A stretch of 64,000 bases of DNA from Candidatus Zhuqueibacterota bacterium (GCA_029261995.1 JAJDAF010000004.1:1-64000); one strand, 5' to 3'. Positions 46,038 to 56,586 are shown, counted from the first letter of the stretch. Numbers and translations: made by a program. The notes: generated from the letters alone by a model not told the origin.

Positions 46038-49000
46038 GCGCGCCTGCAATCGGGAAAGATTATACCGGCATGGAAATCGCTGTAATCGGCATGGCGGCCA
46101 GGTTTCCCTATGCCCGCAATGTGACTGAGTTTTGGGAAAACCTCAAAAACGGCCGGGAGTGCATTACCTTTTTTAGCGAAGAAGAGCTCCGTGAAAAGGG
46201 AATCAGTGAAGGGATGCTTGAACGGAAAGACTACGTTCGCGCCAAGGGTGTCCTGGAAAACAAAGATGGCTATGATGCCGGTTTCTTCGACCATACACCG
46301 GTAGAAGCCGAAATGATGGACCCGCAGACGCGTATTTTCATGGAATGCGTCTGGCATGCGCTGGAAGATGCTGGCCACACACCGTATGACTATTCGGGTT
46401 CAATCGGGCTCTTCGCGGGCTCGGGCTCGAGCTTTGGCTGGGAAGCGCTCTCGATGCTATCGGGCAAATCCAACGCGTTCGGCGAGTACGCGGCCTCCAT
46501 GTTATTGAACCGCGACTACATGTGTACCCGCATTTCTTACGATCTGGATTTGCGCGGCCCAAGCTATTCGGTGCAAACCGCGTGCTCGACTTCCCTGGTC
46601 GCTGTGCACATGGCAAGCCGGGCTTTGCTGACCGGCGATTGCACTATGGCCTTGGCTGGCGGCGTGTGTGTTTCCTATGTCGATCAGGGTTATTTGTACC
46701 AGGAAGGCATGATCAACTCGCCAGACGGCCACTGCCGCACGTTTGACGCCAAAGCTAACGGTACGCTATTCGGAGACGGCGCCGGCGTGGTTCTGCTCAA
46801 GCGTCTGAAAGAAGCACTGAAGGATGGCGACCATATTTACGCCGTAATCCGTGGCTCAGCGGTAAACAACGATGGCAAACGCAAAGTGGGGTTTACCGCT
46901 CCAAGTGTCGATGGCCAGGCAGAGGTGATTCGCAAGGCTTTAAGGACTGCAGGAGTTGAGCCGGAAAGCATCGCTTATGTCGAGGCGCACGGCACCGGAA
47001 CGCCGCTAGGCGATCCCGTGGAAATTGAGGGTCTCAAGACCGCTTTTCGATCTGAAAAGAGAGAATTCTGTGGCATCGGTTCGATTAAGACAAATCTCGG
47101 ACACACCGATACGGCAGCAGGCATTGCTGGCTTTATCAAGGCGGTCTTAGCGCTACAGGACAAAGCCATGCCGCCCAGCCTGAATTTTGAATCATGCAAT
47201 CCGAATATCGATCTGAAAAACAGCCCGTTCTATGTCAACACCGAGTTGAAAGAGTGGCAGAATGGCGAATTCCCTAGAAGAGCCGGCGTAAGTTCATTCG
47301 GCATCGGCGGTACAAATGCCCACATTATTCTTGAAGAGCCCCCCGAAATTGCCGTGGAAGCCAGCCGGCATGGACATCACTTATTGCTACTGTCCGCGCG
47401 CTCGGAGTCTTCACTGGAGGAGATGACAGCCAATCTCGTCTCGTTTCTTTCACAAAATCCGACAGAAGCTCTCGCCGATATCGCCTGGACTCTTCAGACT
47501 GGCCGCCAGGATGAATCCTTGCGTCGATTTCTGTTATGCGAGACTTCCGCACAATTCGACTCCGATGACCTGGCCGGCAAGCACCACATGCGAACTCAGC
47601 AGGCCAAGAGTATCGAGAGACCGATTGTCTTCACGTTCCCTGGACAAGGAGCACAATACTTGGGTATGGGCGCCGGGCTTTGCGAGTCCTACGTCGTTTT
47701 TGCCGAGAAGCTAAAACGCTACTGTCAGATTTACCACCAGTTCTTTGGGTTTGACCTCGGTAGAGTTTTTCAGACGCCGGGTTCGGCAAATCTGCCTGCT
47801 GAGTTTGACATCAACCGTACCGAATTTACCCAGCCGGCCATTTTTATTTTTTCGCTTGCGCTGGCTAAGTTTCTAATTGAACTTGGATTGAAGCCGCGAG
47901 CGATGGTCGGGCATAGCATCGGCGAGTATGTTGCGGCCTGCCTTGCCGGCGTCTTCAGCGAGGATGAGGCCATCAGACTGGTTGGCCGGCGTGGCAAGCT
48001 AATGCAGCAGTTGCCTGCGGGTGATATGTTGAGTGTTGCGGCAAGTGAAGCCGAAGTCGCGCCTTTTCTGACTGATCATATCGACTTGGCGGCAGTGAAC
48101 AGTTCTGAGTCATGTGTTCTTTCCGGGACCAAAGCAGCTGTTGGCGAACTACATGAACGTTTGCAGGCGGAGGGTTTTACATCTTCTTTGTTGCACACTT
48201 CACACGCATTTCATTCGACGATGATGGAGCCGATTCTGTCTGAATTCGAGCGTGAGGTCTCCCTGGTGGAACCAAAAGCGCCGGCGATAGAGTATCTTTC
48301 AAATTTGACAGGTGAATGGGTCGATGCCGAACAAGTGACGAACCCAAAGTACTGGAGTGAACATTTACGGCGAGCCGTGAGGTTTCATGACAACCTCAGT
48401 CACGTGTTTGAGATTCAAGATGCGATCCTGCTTGAGGTCGGACCCGGTCGAGCCTTGAGCACTTTTGCGCGTCAACACGAATCAAAACAAGAACATGCGA
48501 TTGTTGACCTCATTAAACACCCAAAATCCGATGTTTCTGAGTCCCGGCACTTTCTCGGTAAGCTCGGTGAGATTTGGCTTTCAGGTGGTCAAATCGACTG
48601 GACTAGCATCTACATAGGCGAAAAGAGACTCCGAGTGCCTTTGCCGGGCTATGCGTTCGAGCGCAAGCGATACTGGATAGATGCTCCGATTGATTTTAGT
48701 CAACTCTACCAGGATGATCGGTTTGCACGCAAGGAGTTGGATGAATGGGGTTACGTACCGACTTGGAAGCGCAAAGCAAGAATTCGTCCGGAGAGCGATG
48801 TCGATGTCGACGGGAACATTCTGCTCATTGCCGACTCAGGCCGCATCGCGAGGAATCTAAGCAAAGCGCTAAAGGATCTCGGCAATGAAGAAATCCGTCT
48901 GGTTCAGTCGGGTGAAGAATTCTCGCAGGACGATGATGGCTATGCCCTTGCGCCATCCAACCCTGGTGATTGGGTACGTCTGTTCACTGACCTATCCAAA

Positions 49001-52000
49001 CACAATTGGACACCGGACGTCATTTTCTATCTGGCTAGCATGGATGGTAAGGACGGGGACGATAGCATTGCTCAAGCTACATTTTTTAATCTGTTGCATT
49101 TGGCCAATGGTCTTAGCAAGTCTAGCCTTCGGGAAGAGATTTTGTTGAAGATTGTAACGGACAGGCATCTCCTTATCAATGGCAACGAACAGATCATTCC
49201 GGCGAAAGCGCTATCCATCGGACCCTTTCGGACGATTCCGCAGGAAGTGGCAAATCTATCCTGCGACTGCATTGACATCGACTCGAATGAAGATAGCGAG
49301 CTTGTTGTCATGCAATTGTTGAACGATCTTAGATTTACCGGCGGCGGAAGTTTGGTTGGCTACCGCGGACAATTTCGCTGGCAACAAACCTACGAAGCCG
49401 TGCCATTTGACTCGGAGGCAAAGCCACAAATTGCTTTGCGTGAGCGCGGCGTCTACCTGATTACGGGTGGTTTGGGTGGTATCTCGCTGACGATAGCACA
49501 GCACCTTGCAAACACCAGGAAAGCACGGCTAGTGCTGATGGGCAGGTCCGACCTGCCTGAACGCGAACAGTGGGATGATTGGCTTGCGACCCACACGGAA
49601 AACGATGCCACAGCAAAAAGAATGCTCAAGCTTCGCGAGATTGAAAACAGCGGCGGCGAGGCTCTTTATCTGAAGTGTGATGTAACCGATCTGGAGCAGG
49701 CGACAGGTGCGGTGGCGCAGGCAGAATTGCAGTTCGGAAAAATCAATGGTGTTATACACGCCGCCGGCTTGCCGGACGGTCGGGCGCTGCAATTGAGAAC
49801 GCCGGAATTCACGCAAGCCGTTCTTGCACCAAAGGTTCGAGGCACCGAAGTTTTGGAAAAAATTTTCGAAGGTAAGCATTTGGACTTCATGCTCCTGTGC
49901 TCCTCGCTGAACGCGCTGTCTTCGATTTTCGGCCAGGTGTCCTACTGCGCCGCAAACGCTTTTCAGGATGCGTTCGCTCAGGCAAGAAGTCTCGAGGGGG
50001 CGTATCCGGTGCTGTCGGTCAATTGGGATCGCTGGGAAGAGGTAGGAATGGCGGCCGAGAGCCAGGGCCCGATGACCGCACTCAGTGGTAGCACAACTCA
50101 TCATTTGAAATATGATGGTTATCCGCTGTTTGATGAGTATGTCGAGAACGGCTCCGCTCTACGTGTTTTTCAATCACGGATTCATGAACAGAGTTCGTGG
50201 ATACTCGACCAACACCGTATCATTGCGGGTCACGCGACCATGCCGGGTACGGGCTATTTGGACATCATTTATGCTGCGCTGGCTAGCGATGCTGAAAACC
50301 GTATCCTAGAGATATCCAATCTGGTCTTCTTGTCGCCGCTGGTGATTGGTCTCGATGGTTCCGAGCAACGAGATTTCCGGGCCCAACTAGACACATCTCA
50401 GACGGACACAATGGATGTCGCTATCATGAGCCGCGTGGATGCCGACCATGAGTATGAGTTGCATGCCCAGGCCCAGGCACGGTTGGTTGCTCGAAAAGGT
50501 CCTGTGGAGCTGGACGTTTCTGTGATCGCTGAACGCTGTCGTGTCAGGGTGGTCGAGCTTGGCGGAGTCAGTTTCGGCGATGGCGGCGCCTTCGGGCCGA
50601 GATGGAATTCCGCTGAGTGGCTGAAACTTGGCAACAACGAAGCGCTTGCGAAGTTGCGCTTGCCCGATGAGTTTCTGGATGATCTGAAGACGTTCCATCT
50701 GCATCCGGCACTGATGGACCTGGCTACCGGGCTCCTGATGATGTTGCGCAGTTTTGACGGCGACTATCTGCCGTTTTCTTACAAACAGATTCGCGTTCAT
50801 GAGCCACTCAAGCAGGAAATCTACAGCCACTTTTCCTGGCAAATAGATTCGGACAAACGCGACCAACACATCAGCCTGAATATCAAGATTTTGGATAACG
50901 ACGGGCGACAACTCGTCGAAATAGAAGACTACGTCTTTCGCAGAATCGATGGTGCTGCTATCAATGATTCCGATCCGGCATCTCTGACTGCGCCATCACC
51001 CCCGCGATCCAACAACGGCCACGGCGGCATGGGGATCCGTCCCGCAGAGGGCATTCAGGTTTTTGAACAGACGCTCAAGTTGGGTTTGCCGCAATTGATT
51101 GTTTCCACAACTGATTTGGAGGCGAGGCTTTCACCGCCGACCATCGAGGAGCTTGCCGGCGAGCTTGGTGGGCCTGATGATACACCCTTGGCACAACATC
51201 ATACCCGGCCAACGCTTTCAGTAGACTATTTGGCGCCACGAAATCCCCTGGAACAGGAACTCGCCGAGATTTGGCAAGGATTCTTTGGTTTTGAGAGAAT
51301 CGGCGTGCATGACGACTTCTTCGAACTGGGTGGTGACTCGCTGCGGGTGATGGTGATGATCTCCAGAATCCATAAGAAGACGCAGGTGGAGGTTTCCCTA
51401 ACGGATTTTTTTGAGAGCCCCACGATTGCCGAACTGGCGCAAGTTATTGCCAATGCTGAAAAAAGCTCATTCCTGGAAATCAAGCCTGCACCGGCCAAAG
51501 ACTCCTATGAGCTTTCGGCGGCTCAAAAACGGCTTCATTTCTTGTCCCAGACGGTGCCGGACAGTGCGGTTTACAACATCACGGAGGTCTACCGTGTATC
51601 TGGAGATTTGGATTACGGCAAGCTGGAACAGGCTTTCGCGGAGCTTATTGCCCGCCACGAAAGCCTCAGAACCGCCATTGAAGTGATTGATGGCAGACCT
51701 GTGCAACGAATTTATGACGAGGTGGCCTTTGCCGTCGAGTATTTTGAGATGAACGAGGATGAGGCGGCAGAGTTCACGGATGGTTTTCGCAAACCGTTTG
51801 ACTTGAACAAACCGCCTGCCCTGCGAGTCGGCGTGATTCGCCTGAGCGAGCAAGAACATATCCTGCTTTATGACCTTTCGCATATCATTGCTGACGGCAC
51901 TTCGTTGATCATTTTGATGCAGGAGTTTCACGCGCTATATCTTGGTCAGGAACTGCCAGATCTCAATCTGCAATACCGCGATTTCTCCGAGTGGCAGGTA

Positions 52001-52840
52001 AAGCTTTTCCAGAGTGAGAGAATTGCCAAACAGGAGGATTTCTGGCTGTCGGAGTTCGCGGGCGAGCTTCCGCAACTTTCACTGCCCACCGATCGCCAGC
52101 GTCCGGCCTTTTTGGAGTATGCCGGTGACAGTACGGAATTACAGATCAGGAGCGATATCGCCGCAAGAGCCAGGCAGTTATCCGCTGACTCCGATACGAC
52201 CATGTTCATGCTGATGTTCGCCGTCTACAATGTCCTCCTCGGCAGGCTCACCGGACAAGAAGACATTATCGTGGGTGTCCCAACCACCGGTAGACATCAC
52301 GCCGATCTGGCCAATATCATCGGGATGTTCATCAATACGATTGCGCTCAGAACGCGTCCGGCCGGCAACAAGACGTTTTCCGAATTCTTGAGAGAAGTCA
52401 AAGAGACGACGCTCAATGTATTCGCCAACCAGGACTATCAATTCGAGATGTTGGTTGACAGGTTGGAACTGAAGCCAGACCCGAGCCGAACGCCGCTTTT
52501 CGATACGCTATTCAACTTCAGAAATATGTTCGTTGAGGAAACCGCGAGTGCGGAGACTGATCTACGCTTTGAACCATACCAGTTCAAAGACCATATCACG
52601 AAGTTCGACCTCGACATTTCTCTATACGAACTCGACAGCGGCTTCTATTTGAATTGCAGCTATCGAACCAGCCTGTTCAACCGTTCAACGGTTGATTATA
52701 TATTGAATGAATACCGCGACCTGCTTGATCAGGTCACACAGAACCCTGACAGGCTGATTCGCGACTATGAGATTTTGCAGCGAAAGTCAACCGCGCAGCG
52801 CAGACAGCGGGTTGGTTTGGCTGAGCTAAGAAATGGTTGA
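46034..52840 (+). CDS. PKS-NRPS hybrid: KS-AT-KR(with inserted DH)-ACP-C
   Basis: A 2,268-residue protein. KS: QTACSTSL (Cys about 182), EAHGTGT, NLGHTDTAAG. AT: FPGQGAQ, GHSIGEY (about 626), HAFH (about 724), malonyl type. KR: TGGLGGIS (about 1144) and SYCAAN (about 1302). The dehydratase comes after the KR: DQHRIIAGHATMPGTGY (about 1392-1408) and LHPALMD (about 1556). After it the usual closing piece of a KR region appears (IRPAEG, then PQLIVSTTDL, about 1665-1690), so the DH is spliced into the KR tail instead of preceding it. The DH His motif has one extra residue between His and Gly compared with HxxxGxxxxP. ACP: LGGDSL (about 1765). The C domain reads SHIIADG (about 1950), lacking the first His but keeping the second. 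The tail has no DDxxF tag. It should make an alpha,beta-unsaturated extension of Ser. Confidence 0.92.
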   Translation: MSAPAIGKDYTGMEIAVIGMAARFPYARNVTEFWENLKNGRECITFFSEEELREKGISEGMLERKDYVRAKGVLENKDGYDAGFFDHTPVEAEMMDPQTRIFMECVWHALEDAGHTPYDYSGSIGLFAGSGSSFGWEALSMLSGKSNAFGEYAASMLLNRDYMCTRISYDLDLRGPSYSVQTACSTSLVAVHMASRALLTGDCTMALAGGVCVSYVDQGYLYQEGMINSPDGHCRTFDAKANGTLFGDGAGVVLLKRLKEALKDGDHIYAVIRGSAVNNDGKRKVGFTAPSVDGQAEVIRKALRTAGVEPESIAYVEAHGTGTPLGDPVEIEGLKTAFRSEKREFCGIGSIKTNLGHTDTAAGIAGFIKAVLALQDKAMPPSLNFESCNPNIDLKNSPFYVNTELKEWQNGEFPRRAGVSSFGIGGTNAHIILEEPPEIAVEASRHGHHLLLLSARSESSLEEMTANLVSFLSQNPTEALADIAWTLQTGRQDESLRRFLLCETSAQFDSDDLAGKHHMRTQQAKSIERPIVFTFPGQGAQYLGMGAGLCESYVVFAEKLKRYCQIYHQFFGFDLGRVFQTPGSANLPAEFDINRTEFTQPAIFIFSLALAKFLIELGLKPRAMVGHSIGEYVAACLAGVFSEDEAIRLVGRRGKLMQQLPAGDMLSVAASEAEVAPFLTDHIDLAAVNSSESCVLSGTKAAVGELHERLQAEGFTSSLLHTSHAFHSTMMEPILSEFEREVSLVEPKAPAIEYLSNLTGEWVDAEQVTNPKYWSEHLRRAVRFHDNLSHVFEIQDAILLEVGPGRALSTFARQHESKQEHAIVDLIKHPKSDVSESRHFLGKLGEIWLSGGQIDWTSIYIGEKRLRVPLPGYAFERKRYWIDAPIDFSQLYQDDRFARKELDEWGYVPTWKRKARIRPESDVDVDGNILLIADSGRIARNLSKALKDLGNEEIRLVQSGEEFSQDDDGYALAPSNPGDWVRLFTDLSKHNWTPDVIFYLASMDGKDGDDSIAQATFFNLLHLANGLSKSSLREEILLKIVTDRHLLINGNEQIIPAKALSIGPFRTIPQEVANLSCDCIDIDSNEDSELVVMQLLNDLRFTGGGSLVGYRGQFRWQQTYEAVPFDSEAKPQIALRERGVYLITGGLGGISLTIAQHLANTRKARLVLMGRSDLPEREQWDDWLATHTENDATAKRMLKLREIENSGGEALYLKCDVTDLEQATGAVAQAELQFGKINGVIHAAGLPDGRALQLRTPEFTQAVLAPKVRGTEVLEKIFEGKHLDFMLLCSSLNALSSIFGQVSYCAANAFQDAFAQARSLEGAYPVLSVNWDRWEEVGMAAESQGPMTALSGSTTHHLKYDGYPLFDEYVENGSALRVFQSRIHEQSSWILDQHRIIAGHATMPGTGYLDIIYAALASDAENRILEISNLVFLSPLVIGLDGSEQRDFRAQLDTSQTDTMDVAIMSRVDADHEYELHAQAQARLVARKGPVELDVSVIAERCRVRVVELGGVSFGDGGAFGPRWNSAEWLKLGNNEALAKLRLPDEFLDDLKTFHLHPALMDLATGLLMMLRSFDGDYLPFSYKQIRVHEPLKQEIYSHFSWQIDSDKRDQHISLNIKILDNDGRQLVEIEDYVFRRIDGAAINDSDPASLTAPSPPRSNNGHGGMGIRPAEGIQVFEQTLKLGLPQLIVSTTDLEARLSPPTIEELAGELGGPDDTPLAQHHTRPTLSVDYLAPRNPLEQELAEIWQGFFGFERIGVHDDFFELGGDSLRVMVMISRIHKKTQVEVSLTDFFESPTIAELAQVIANAEKSSFLEIKPAPAKDSYELSAAQKRLHFLSQTVPDSAVYNITEVYRVSGDLDYGKLEQAFAELIARHESLRTAIEVIDGRPVQRIYDEVAFAVEYFEMNEDEAAEFTDGFRKPFDLNKPPALRVGVIRLSEQEHILLYDLSHIIADGTSLIILMQEFHALYLGQELPDLNLQYRDFSEWQVKLFQSERIAKQEDFWLSEFAGELPQLSLPTDRQRPAFLEYAGDSTELQIRSDIAARARQLSADSDTTMFMLMFAVYNVLLGRLTGQEDIIVGVPTTGRHHADLANIIGMFINTIALRTRPAGNKTFSEFLREVKETTLNVFANQDYQFEMLVDRLELKPDPSRTPLFDTLFNFRNMFVEETASAETDLRFEPYQFKDHITKFDLDISLYELDSGFYLNCSYRTSLFNRSTVDYILNEYRDLLDQVTQNPDRLIRDYEILQRKSTAQRRQRVGLAELRNG

Positions 52841-53041
52841 GCCTATGGCTCATGTGAGTCACTTGCAGGACGCATGGCCGTCGGTTCGCGTTCCGGTGGA
52901 ATCCGTCGGAATGAGGCTGGAAATAGCTGCCATGCTTTTAGGTGCCTCAAGATACGGCGGAAGGTGAACGGTCGGATGCGGCCGGGCTTTTCGCGGGTTA
53001 TTCAAGGCAAATAATTGTTGCTGGTAGCGGAGAGAATATAA

Positions 53042-54862
53042 ATGGATCAGACTTCAAATTTGGTTACGGCTTTCAAACACACAGTAGCGGAGCATTCCGA
53101 CCGAGTTGCCGTGGCATGTCATCAACGTACTCTGACTTACAAGGAACTGGACCGGGAGTCGGATGGGCTGGCAGCGGCGATTATGCAGAAGGTTGGGTAT
53201 GGAAATCGAGTGGCGATGCTCATGGGGCACTCAGCTGAAATGGTTACTGCAATTCTCGCGACCCTGAAATCCGGCAATATCTACGTGCCACTTGACCCTT
53301 CCTATCCATCCGAGCGCAATCAGTTGATTCTATCTGATTGCTCGCCTGCATTACTACTATGTGATGACGGGCATCTTGAATTAGGCCTTGATTTGGCATC
53401 CGGGACGAATGGCAAGACGTCGGTCATTGATCTCCAGGCCATTGACTCGACGGCAAATGGTGATATGGATGGCGCGAACATTCAAGCGGTCGAGATGGCA
53501 TACATTATGTACACCTCCGGTTCTACCGGCAAGCCGAAGGGTGTTGTGCAGACACATGGTAACATTCTGCATTTCGTCAGAGATTTGTCCGAACAATTGC
53601 AGATAGGCCCGGATGATAATCTGGCTTTGCTCACTTCCTACAGTCACACCGTATCGGCGATTGACATTTTTGCGGCACTCCTTTCCGGTGCTTGTCTAGA
53701 TCTCTTCGACGCTCGCAAGCAAGGAAATGGCCGCGACCTGATAAGCTGGCTGCGAGTCGATAAAATCTCCATTTACCATTCCGTGCCAACACTGTATCGA
53801 CACTGGGTTGGCGAACTCAGCGAAGCCGGAGTGTTGCCGGATTTGAGGTTGATCATATTAGGTGGAGAGAGTGTTTATGAGCACGATATCAAGGCTTACC
53901 GCCATTTATTTGGAGATTCTTGCGTCTTTGTAAATCTATTCGGCTCATCCGAAGTTTTCATAGCTAGTTCACATATTGTGCAGCAGCAAACCAGAATTGA
54001 TCGCAGCCTCGTACCCGTTGGTTATCCGATGACCGGCATCGACATGTTTCTTCTCAACGAGGATGGACTGGAGCCAGATGTTTTTGGGGTCGGCGAAATT
54101 GCCTATTGTAGCAATTTTCTTTCGCCTGGTTACTGGTCACAAAACGGACTTGACGAGCTTTCGAGAGTAAATACCGTGCTTGGGAAAAGGCCAAATGCCT
54201 TTCTGAGCGGCGATTCAGGCAGGTACTTACCCGACGGCACCATTGAGTCTCTGGGGCGAAAAGACCACCAGGTCAAGATAGCTGGCAAACGAATCGAGCT
54301 GGCCGATGTTGAAGCAGCTCTCGATTCAATTGATCAGGTTCAGAATTCCGTGGTGACGGCCTTTGCGGGAAATGGCGGGAATACTCTACTGGCGGCTTAT
54401 CTAACGACCTCAGGCGGCCAGATGCCCGCGGACAAAGAGTTACGTCGGTTGTTACACAAGAAGCTACCGTCATCAATGATACCGGTTCAATTCGTGCATA
54501 TTGACGCATTTCCCGTGACGCCAAATGGCAAGGTTGACCGTCTCGCTCTGCCGAAACCTTCTCGCAACCAGGCTCCTGTGAAAGATACCCGTCCGCAAAA
54601 TGATCTTCAAAAAGAACTTTCCCGGATCTGGATGGCGGTCTCGGGGATTGAGGAACACTCCATTTATGACAGCTTTCTCGAGGTCGGGGGCTACTCGCTG
54701 ATACTCACCCAGCTTGCAATCAAGCTCAATGAATTCTACCCGAGCAAAGTACAGGTTCAGGACTTGTTCGATTGTCCAACCATCGCAGAGCTTGCTGACT
54801 TGATTGAAAGTCGAATAGCAGAACGCGATGAAGATCGAAATCTGAACGAAATCGAGTTTTAG
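53042..54862 (+). CDS. Atypical A-PCP didomain, non-alpha-amino acid type (copy 1)
   Basis: A 606-residue free-standing adenylation-carrier protein. ATP-site motifs are good: YTSGSTGKPKG (about 156), SGDSGRYLPDG, and the A10 Lys in NGKVDR (about 493). The binding pocket is unusual. The segment SYSHTVSAIDIF puts Thr where nearly all amino-acid A domains have the Asp that holds the alpha-amino group, and A5 reads NLFGSSE instead of NxYGPTE. Read by eye the code is T-V-I-H-I-G-L-I-A. The substrate is therefore probably not an alpha-amino acid; an aryl, beta-amino, hydroxy or keto acid is more likely. The PCP (VGGYSL, about 547) has its Ser. There is no half-C lobe at the front although the upstream PKS protein ends in a C domain. 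A Shine-Dalgarno GGAG lies nine bases before the ATG. The carbamoyltransferase follows 18 bases later. Confidence 0.88.
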   Translation: MDQTSNLVTAFKHTVAEHSDRVAVACHQRTLTYKELDRESDGLAAAIMQKVGYGNRVAMLMGHSAEMVTAILATLKSGNIYVPLDPSYPSERNQLILSDCSPALLLCDDGHLELGLDLASGTNGKTSVIDLQAIDSTANGDMDGANIQAVEMAYIMYTSGSTGKPKGVVQTHGNILHFVRDLSEQLQIGPDDNLALLTSYSHTVSAIDIFAALLSGACLDLFDARKQGNGRDLISWLRVDKISIYHSVPTLYRHWVGELSEAGVLPDLRLIILGGESVYEHDIKAYRHLFGDSCVFVNLFGSSEVFIASSHIVQQQTRIDRSLVPVGYPMTGIDMFLLNEDGLEPDVFGVGEIAYCSNFLSPGYWSQNGLDELSRVNTVLGKRPNAFLSGDSGRYLPDGTIESLGRKDHQVKIAGKRIELADVEAALDSIDQVQNSVVTAFAGNGGNTLLAAYLTTSGGQMPADKELRRLLHKKLPSSMIPVQFVHIDAFPVTPNGKVDRLALPKPSRNQAPVKDTRPQNDLQKELSRIWMAVSGIEEHSIYDSFLEVGGYSLILTQLAIKLNEFYPSKVQVQDLFDCPTIAELADLIESRIAERDEDRNLNEIEF

Positions 54863-54879
54863 TCAGAGGAAAACACAAC

Positions 54880-56586
54880 ATGATCACATGCGGACTTAAG
54901 CTGACCCACGACGGTTCCGTGGTCTTGATCGAGGATGGACGCCTCCTATTCAGCATTGAGATGGAGAAATTGGGAAATAATGCCCGCTATACTGGCATTG
55001 AAGAGACGGGATTGATCAACCAGATTCTTGAAGTCAATGGCTGCAAACCCACTGACATTGATGTCTTCGCCATCGACGGTTGGGGTGGAACCGACAGAAA
55101 CGCGTTGGCGGTTCAGCCTAGACTTGAAATATGTGACGGCTTCAATCAGTTAGCCGCGACGCATGATGGCAACGCCCTCAAGCTGAAAGTCGCTCCGTAC
55201 CGCGAAAAAACGCTGCGTGCGAATTTGCTGGAGCGTTGGACTTTTTGTGATTTGTACATCGCTGGTAAATCGTTTTCATACGAAAGCTACCTGCATGCGG
55301 CCGGTCATGTTCTGGGAGCCTATGCCACGAGCCCTTTTGCCCAAAAAAACGAAAGCGCCTACGTCTTTGTCTGGGATGGCGGCATGTATCCACGGCTCTA
55401 CTACTACGATGCAGCCAGTCGCAAAGTAGAGAATTGCGGGCCATTGTTTCTTTTAATTGGCAACATTTACACCATTTTTTCGCAGCATTTCGGCCCGTTC
55501 AAGGTCAATGGCAGTTTTGCAAAAGACGACCTGTCCGTCGCTGGCAAGGTCATGGCCTATATCGCCAAAGGCGATACCCGTGAGGAGATGTTCGAGATTT
55601 TCGATGCGGTTTACACTGATTCGTACGACAAACCCATGGGTTTTGCCAACGTTTTTGCGAACGAATTCAAACGCCGTCTAAACGGAACGGTGTATGCCGA
55701 GGAGGATATTCTCCGGACGTTTCATGTTTATGTTGAGAAACTGCTCATCCGCAAGCTATACAAAAAGTTGCAGAGGTCCGGCAACAAGAGTTCAAACTTG
55801 TGCATTGCCGGAGGCTGTGCGCTCAACATAAAATGGAACTCCGCTATTCGAAACTCAGGACTCTTCGAGCGCCTCTACATTCCGCCGTTCCCGAACGATT
55901 CGGGCAGTGCCATAGGAACCGCCTGTTGTGCTCAGTTTAATAACGACGACCGTTCAGTGCTAGACTGGAGCGTCTACAGCGGCCCACAAATGGTTAAGAA
56001 CATGCCTGTAGCGGGGTGGGCGATGCGTGATTGCTCCGTTGCCGAACTTGCGAGACTCCTGCATGAAGAAAATCAACCGGTTGTTTACCTAAACGCGCGG
56101 GCAGAACTCGGTCCCCGTGCGCTCGGAAATCGCAGCATTCTTGCACCTGCAACTTCACCGGCCATGAAAGATGTCCTGAACAAAGTAAAAAATAGAGAAG
56201 GTTATCGCCCGGTTTCGCCGATCTGCATGGAAGAGAAAGCTGAAGGGATCTTTAATCCTGGCATACCTGATCCGTTCATGTTGTTTGACCATGTTGTCCG
56301 CGAGAAATGGTTGGGCAAGATTGCTGCTGTCGTGCATCTCGATGGCACCGCACGTTTGCAGACTGTTTCTGAGGCGCAAAACCCCAACGTCTATATGTTG
56401 TTGCAGGAATACGAAAAACTCAGCGGCATTCCATTGCTTTGTAACACCAGCGCCAACTACAAGGGTTGCGGATTTTTCCCTGACGTTGAATCGGCAACCC
56501 AATGGGGGCAAGTCAACTACGTCTTCTGCGACAACACGCTCTTCGAAAAACAAGACAAGAGCGATTTCCCCGAGATTGCCTCCTGA
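54880..56586 (+). CDS. O-carbamoyltransferase (NodU/CmcH/TobZ family)
   Basis: A 568-residue carbamoyltransferase, full length for the family. These enzymes make carbamoyl-adenylate from carbamoyl phosphate and ATP, then move the carbamoyl group to a hydroxyl, as in tobramycin, novobiocin and cephamycin pathways. The N-terminal Kae1-like part has GLKLTHDGSVVLIEDG, the metal-binding HAAGH (about residues 138-142), VWDGG, AGGCALN and PFPNDSGSAIG (about 338-345). The C-terminal YrdC-like part has ELGPRALGNRSILA (about 410-423). AGAGGA nine bases before the ATG supports the start. It lies between the two unusual A-PCP genes. A carbamate ester on a KR-derived, Ser or sugar hydroxyl of the final product is predicted; the position is inference. 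Confidence 0.9.
   Translation: MITCGLKLTHDGSVVLIEDGRLLFSIEMEKLGNNARYTGIEETGLINQILEVNGCKPTDIDVFAIDGWGGTDRNALAVQPRLEICDGFNQLAATHDGNALKLKVAPYREKTLRANLLERWTFCDLYIAGKSFSYESYLHAAGHVLGAYATSPFAQKNESAYVFVWDGGMYPRLYYYDAASRKVENCGPLFLLIGNIYTIFSQHFGPFKVNGSFAKDDLSVAGKVMAYIAKGDTREEMFEIFDAVYTDSYDKPMGFANVFANEFKRRLNGTVYAEEDILRTFHVYVEKLLIRKLYKKLQRSGNKSSNLCIAGGCALNIKWNSAIRNSGLFERLYIPPFPNDSGSAIGTACCAQFNNDDRSVLDWSVYSGPQMVKNMPVAGWAMRDCSVAELARLLHEENQPVVYLNARAELGPRALGNRSILAPATSPAMKDVLNKVKNREGYRPVSPICMEEKAEGIFNPGIPDPFMLFDHVVREKWLGKIAAVVHLDGTARLQTVSEAQNPNVYMLLQEYEKLSGIPLLCNTSANYKGCGFFPDVESATQWGQVNYVFCDNTLFEKQDKSDFPEIAS

Noticed and set aside
52833-52967. Small + strand frame of 44 codons in the gap before the first atypical A-PCP gene
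   Set aside because: It overlaps the stop of the PKS gene, has no ribosome-binding site and resembles nothing I recognise; open frames of this size occur by chance.
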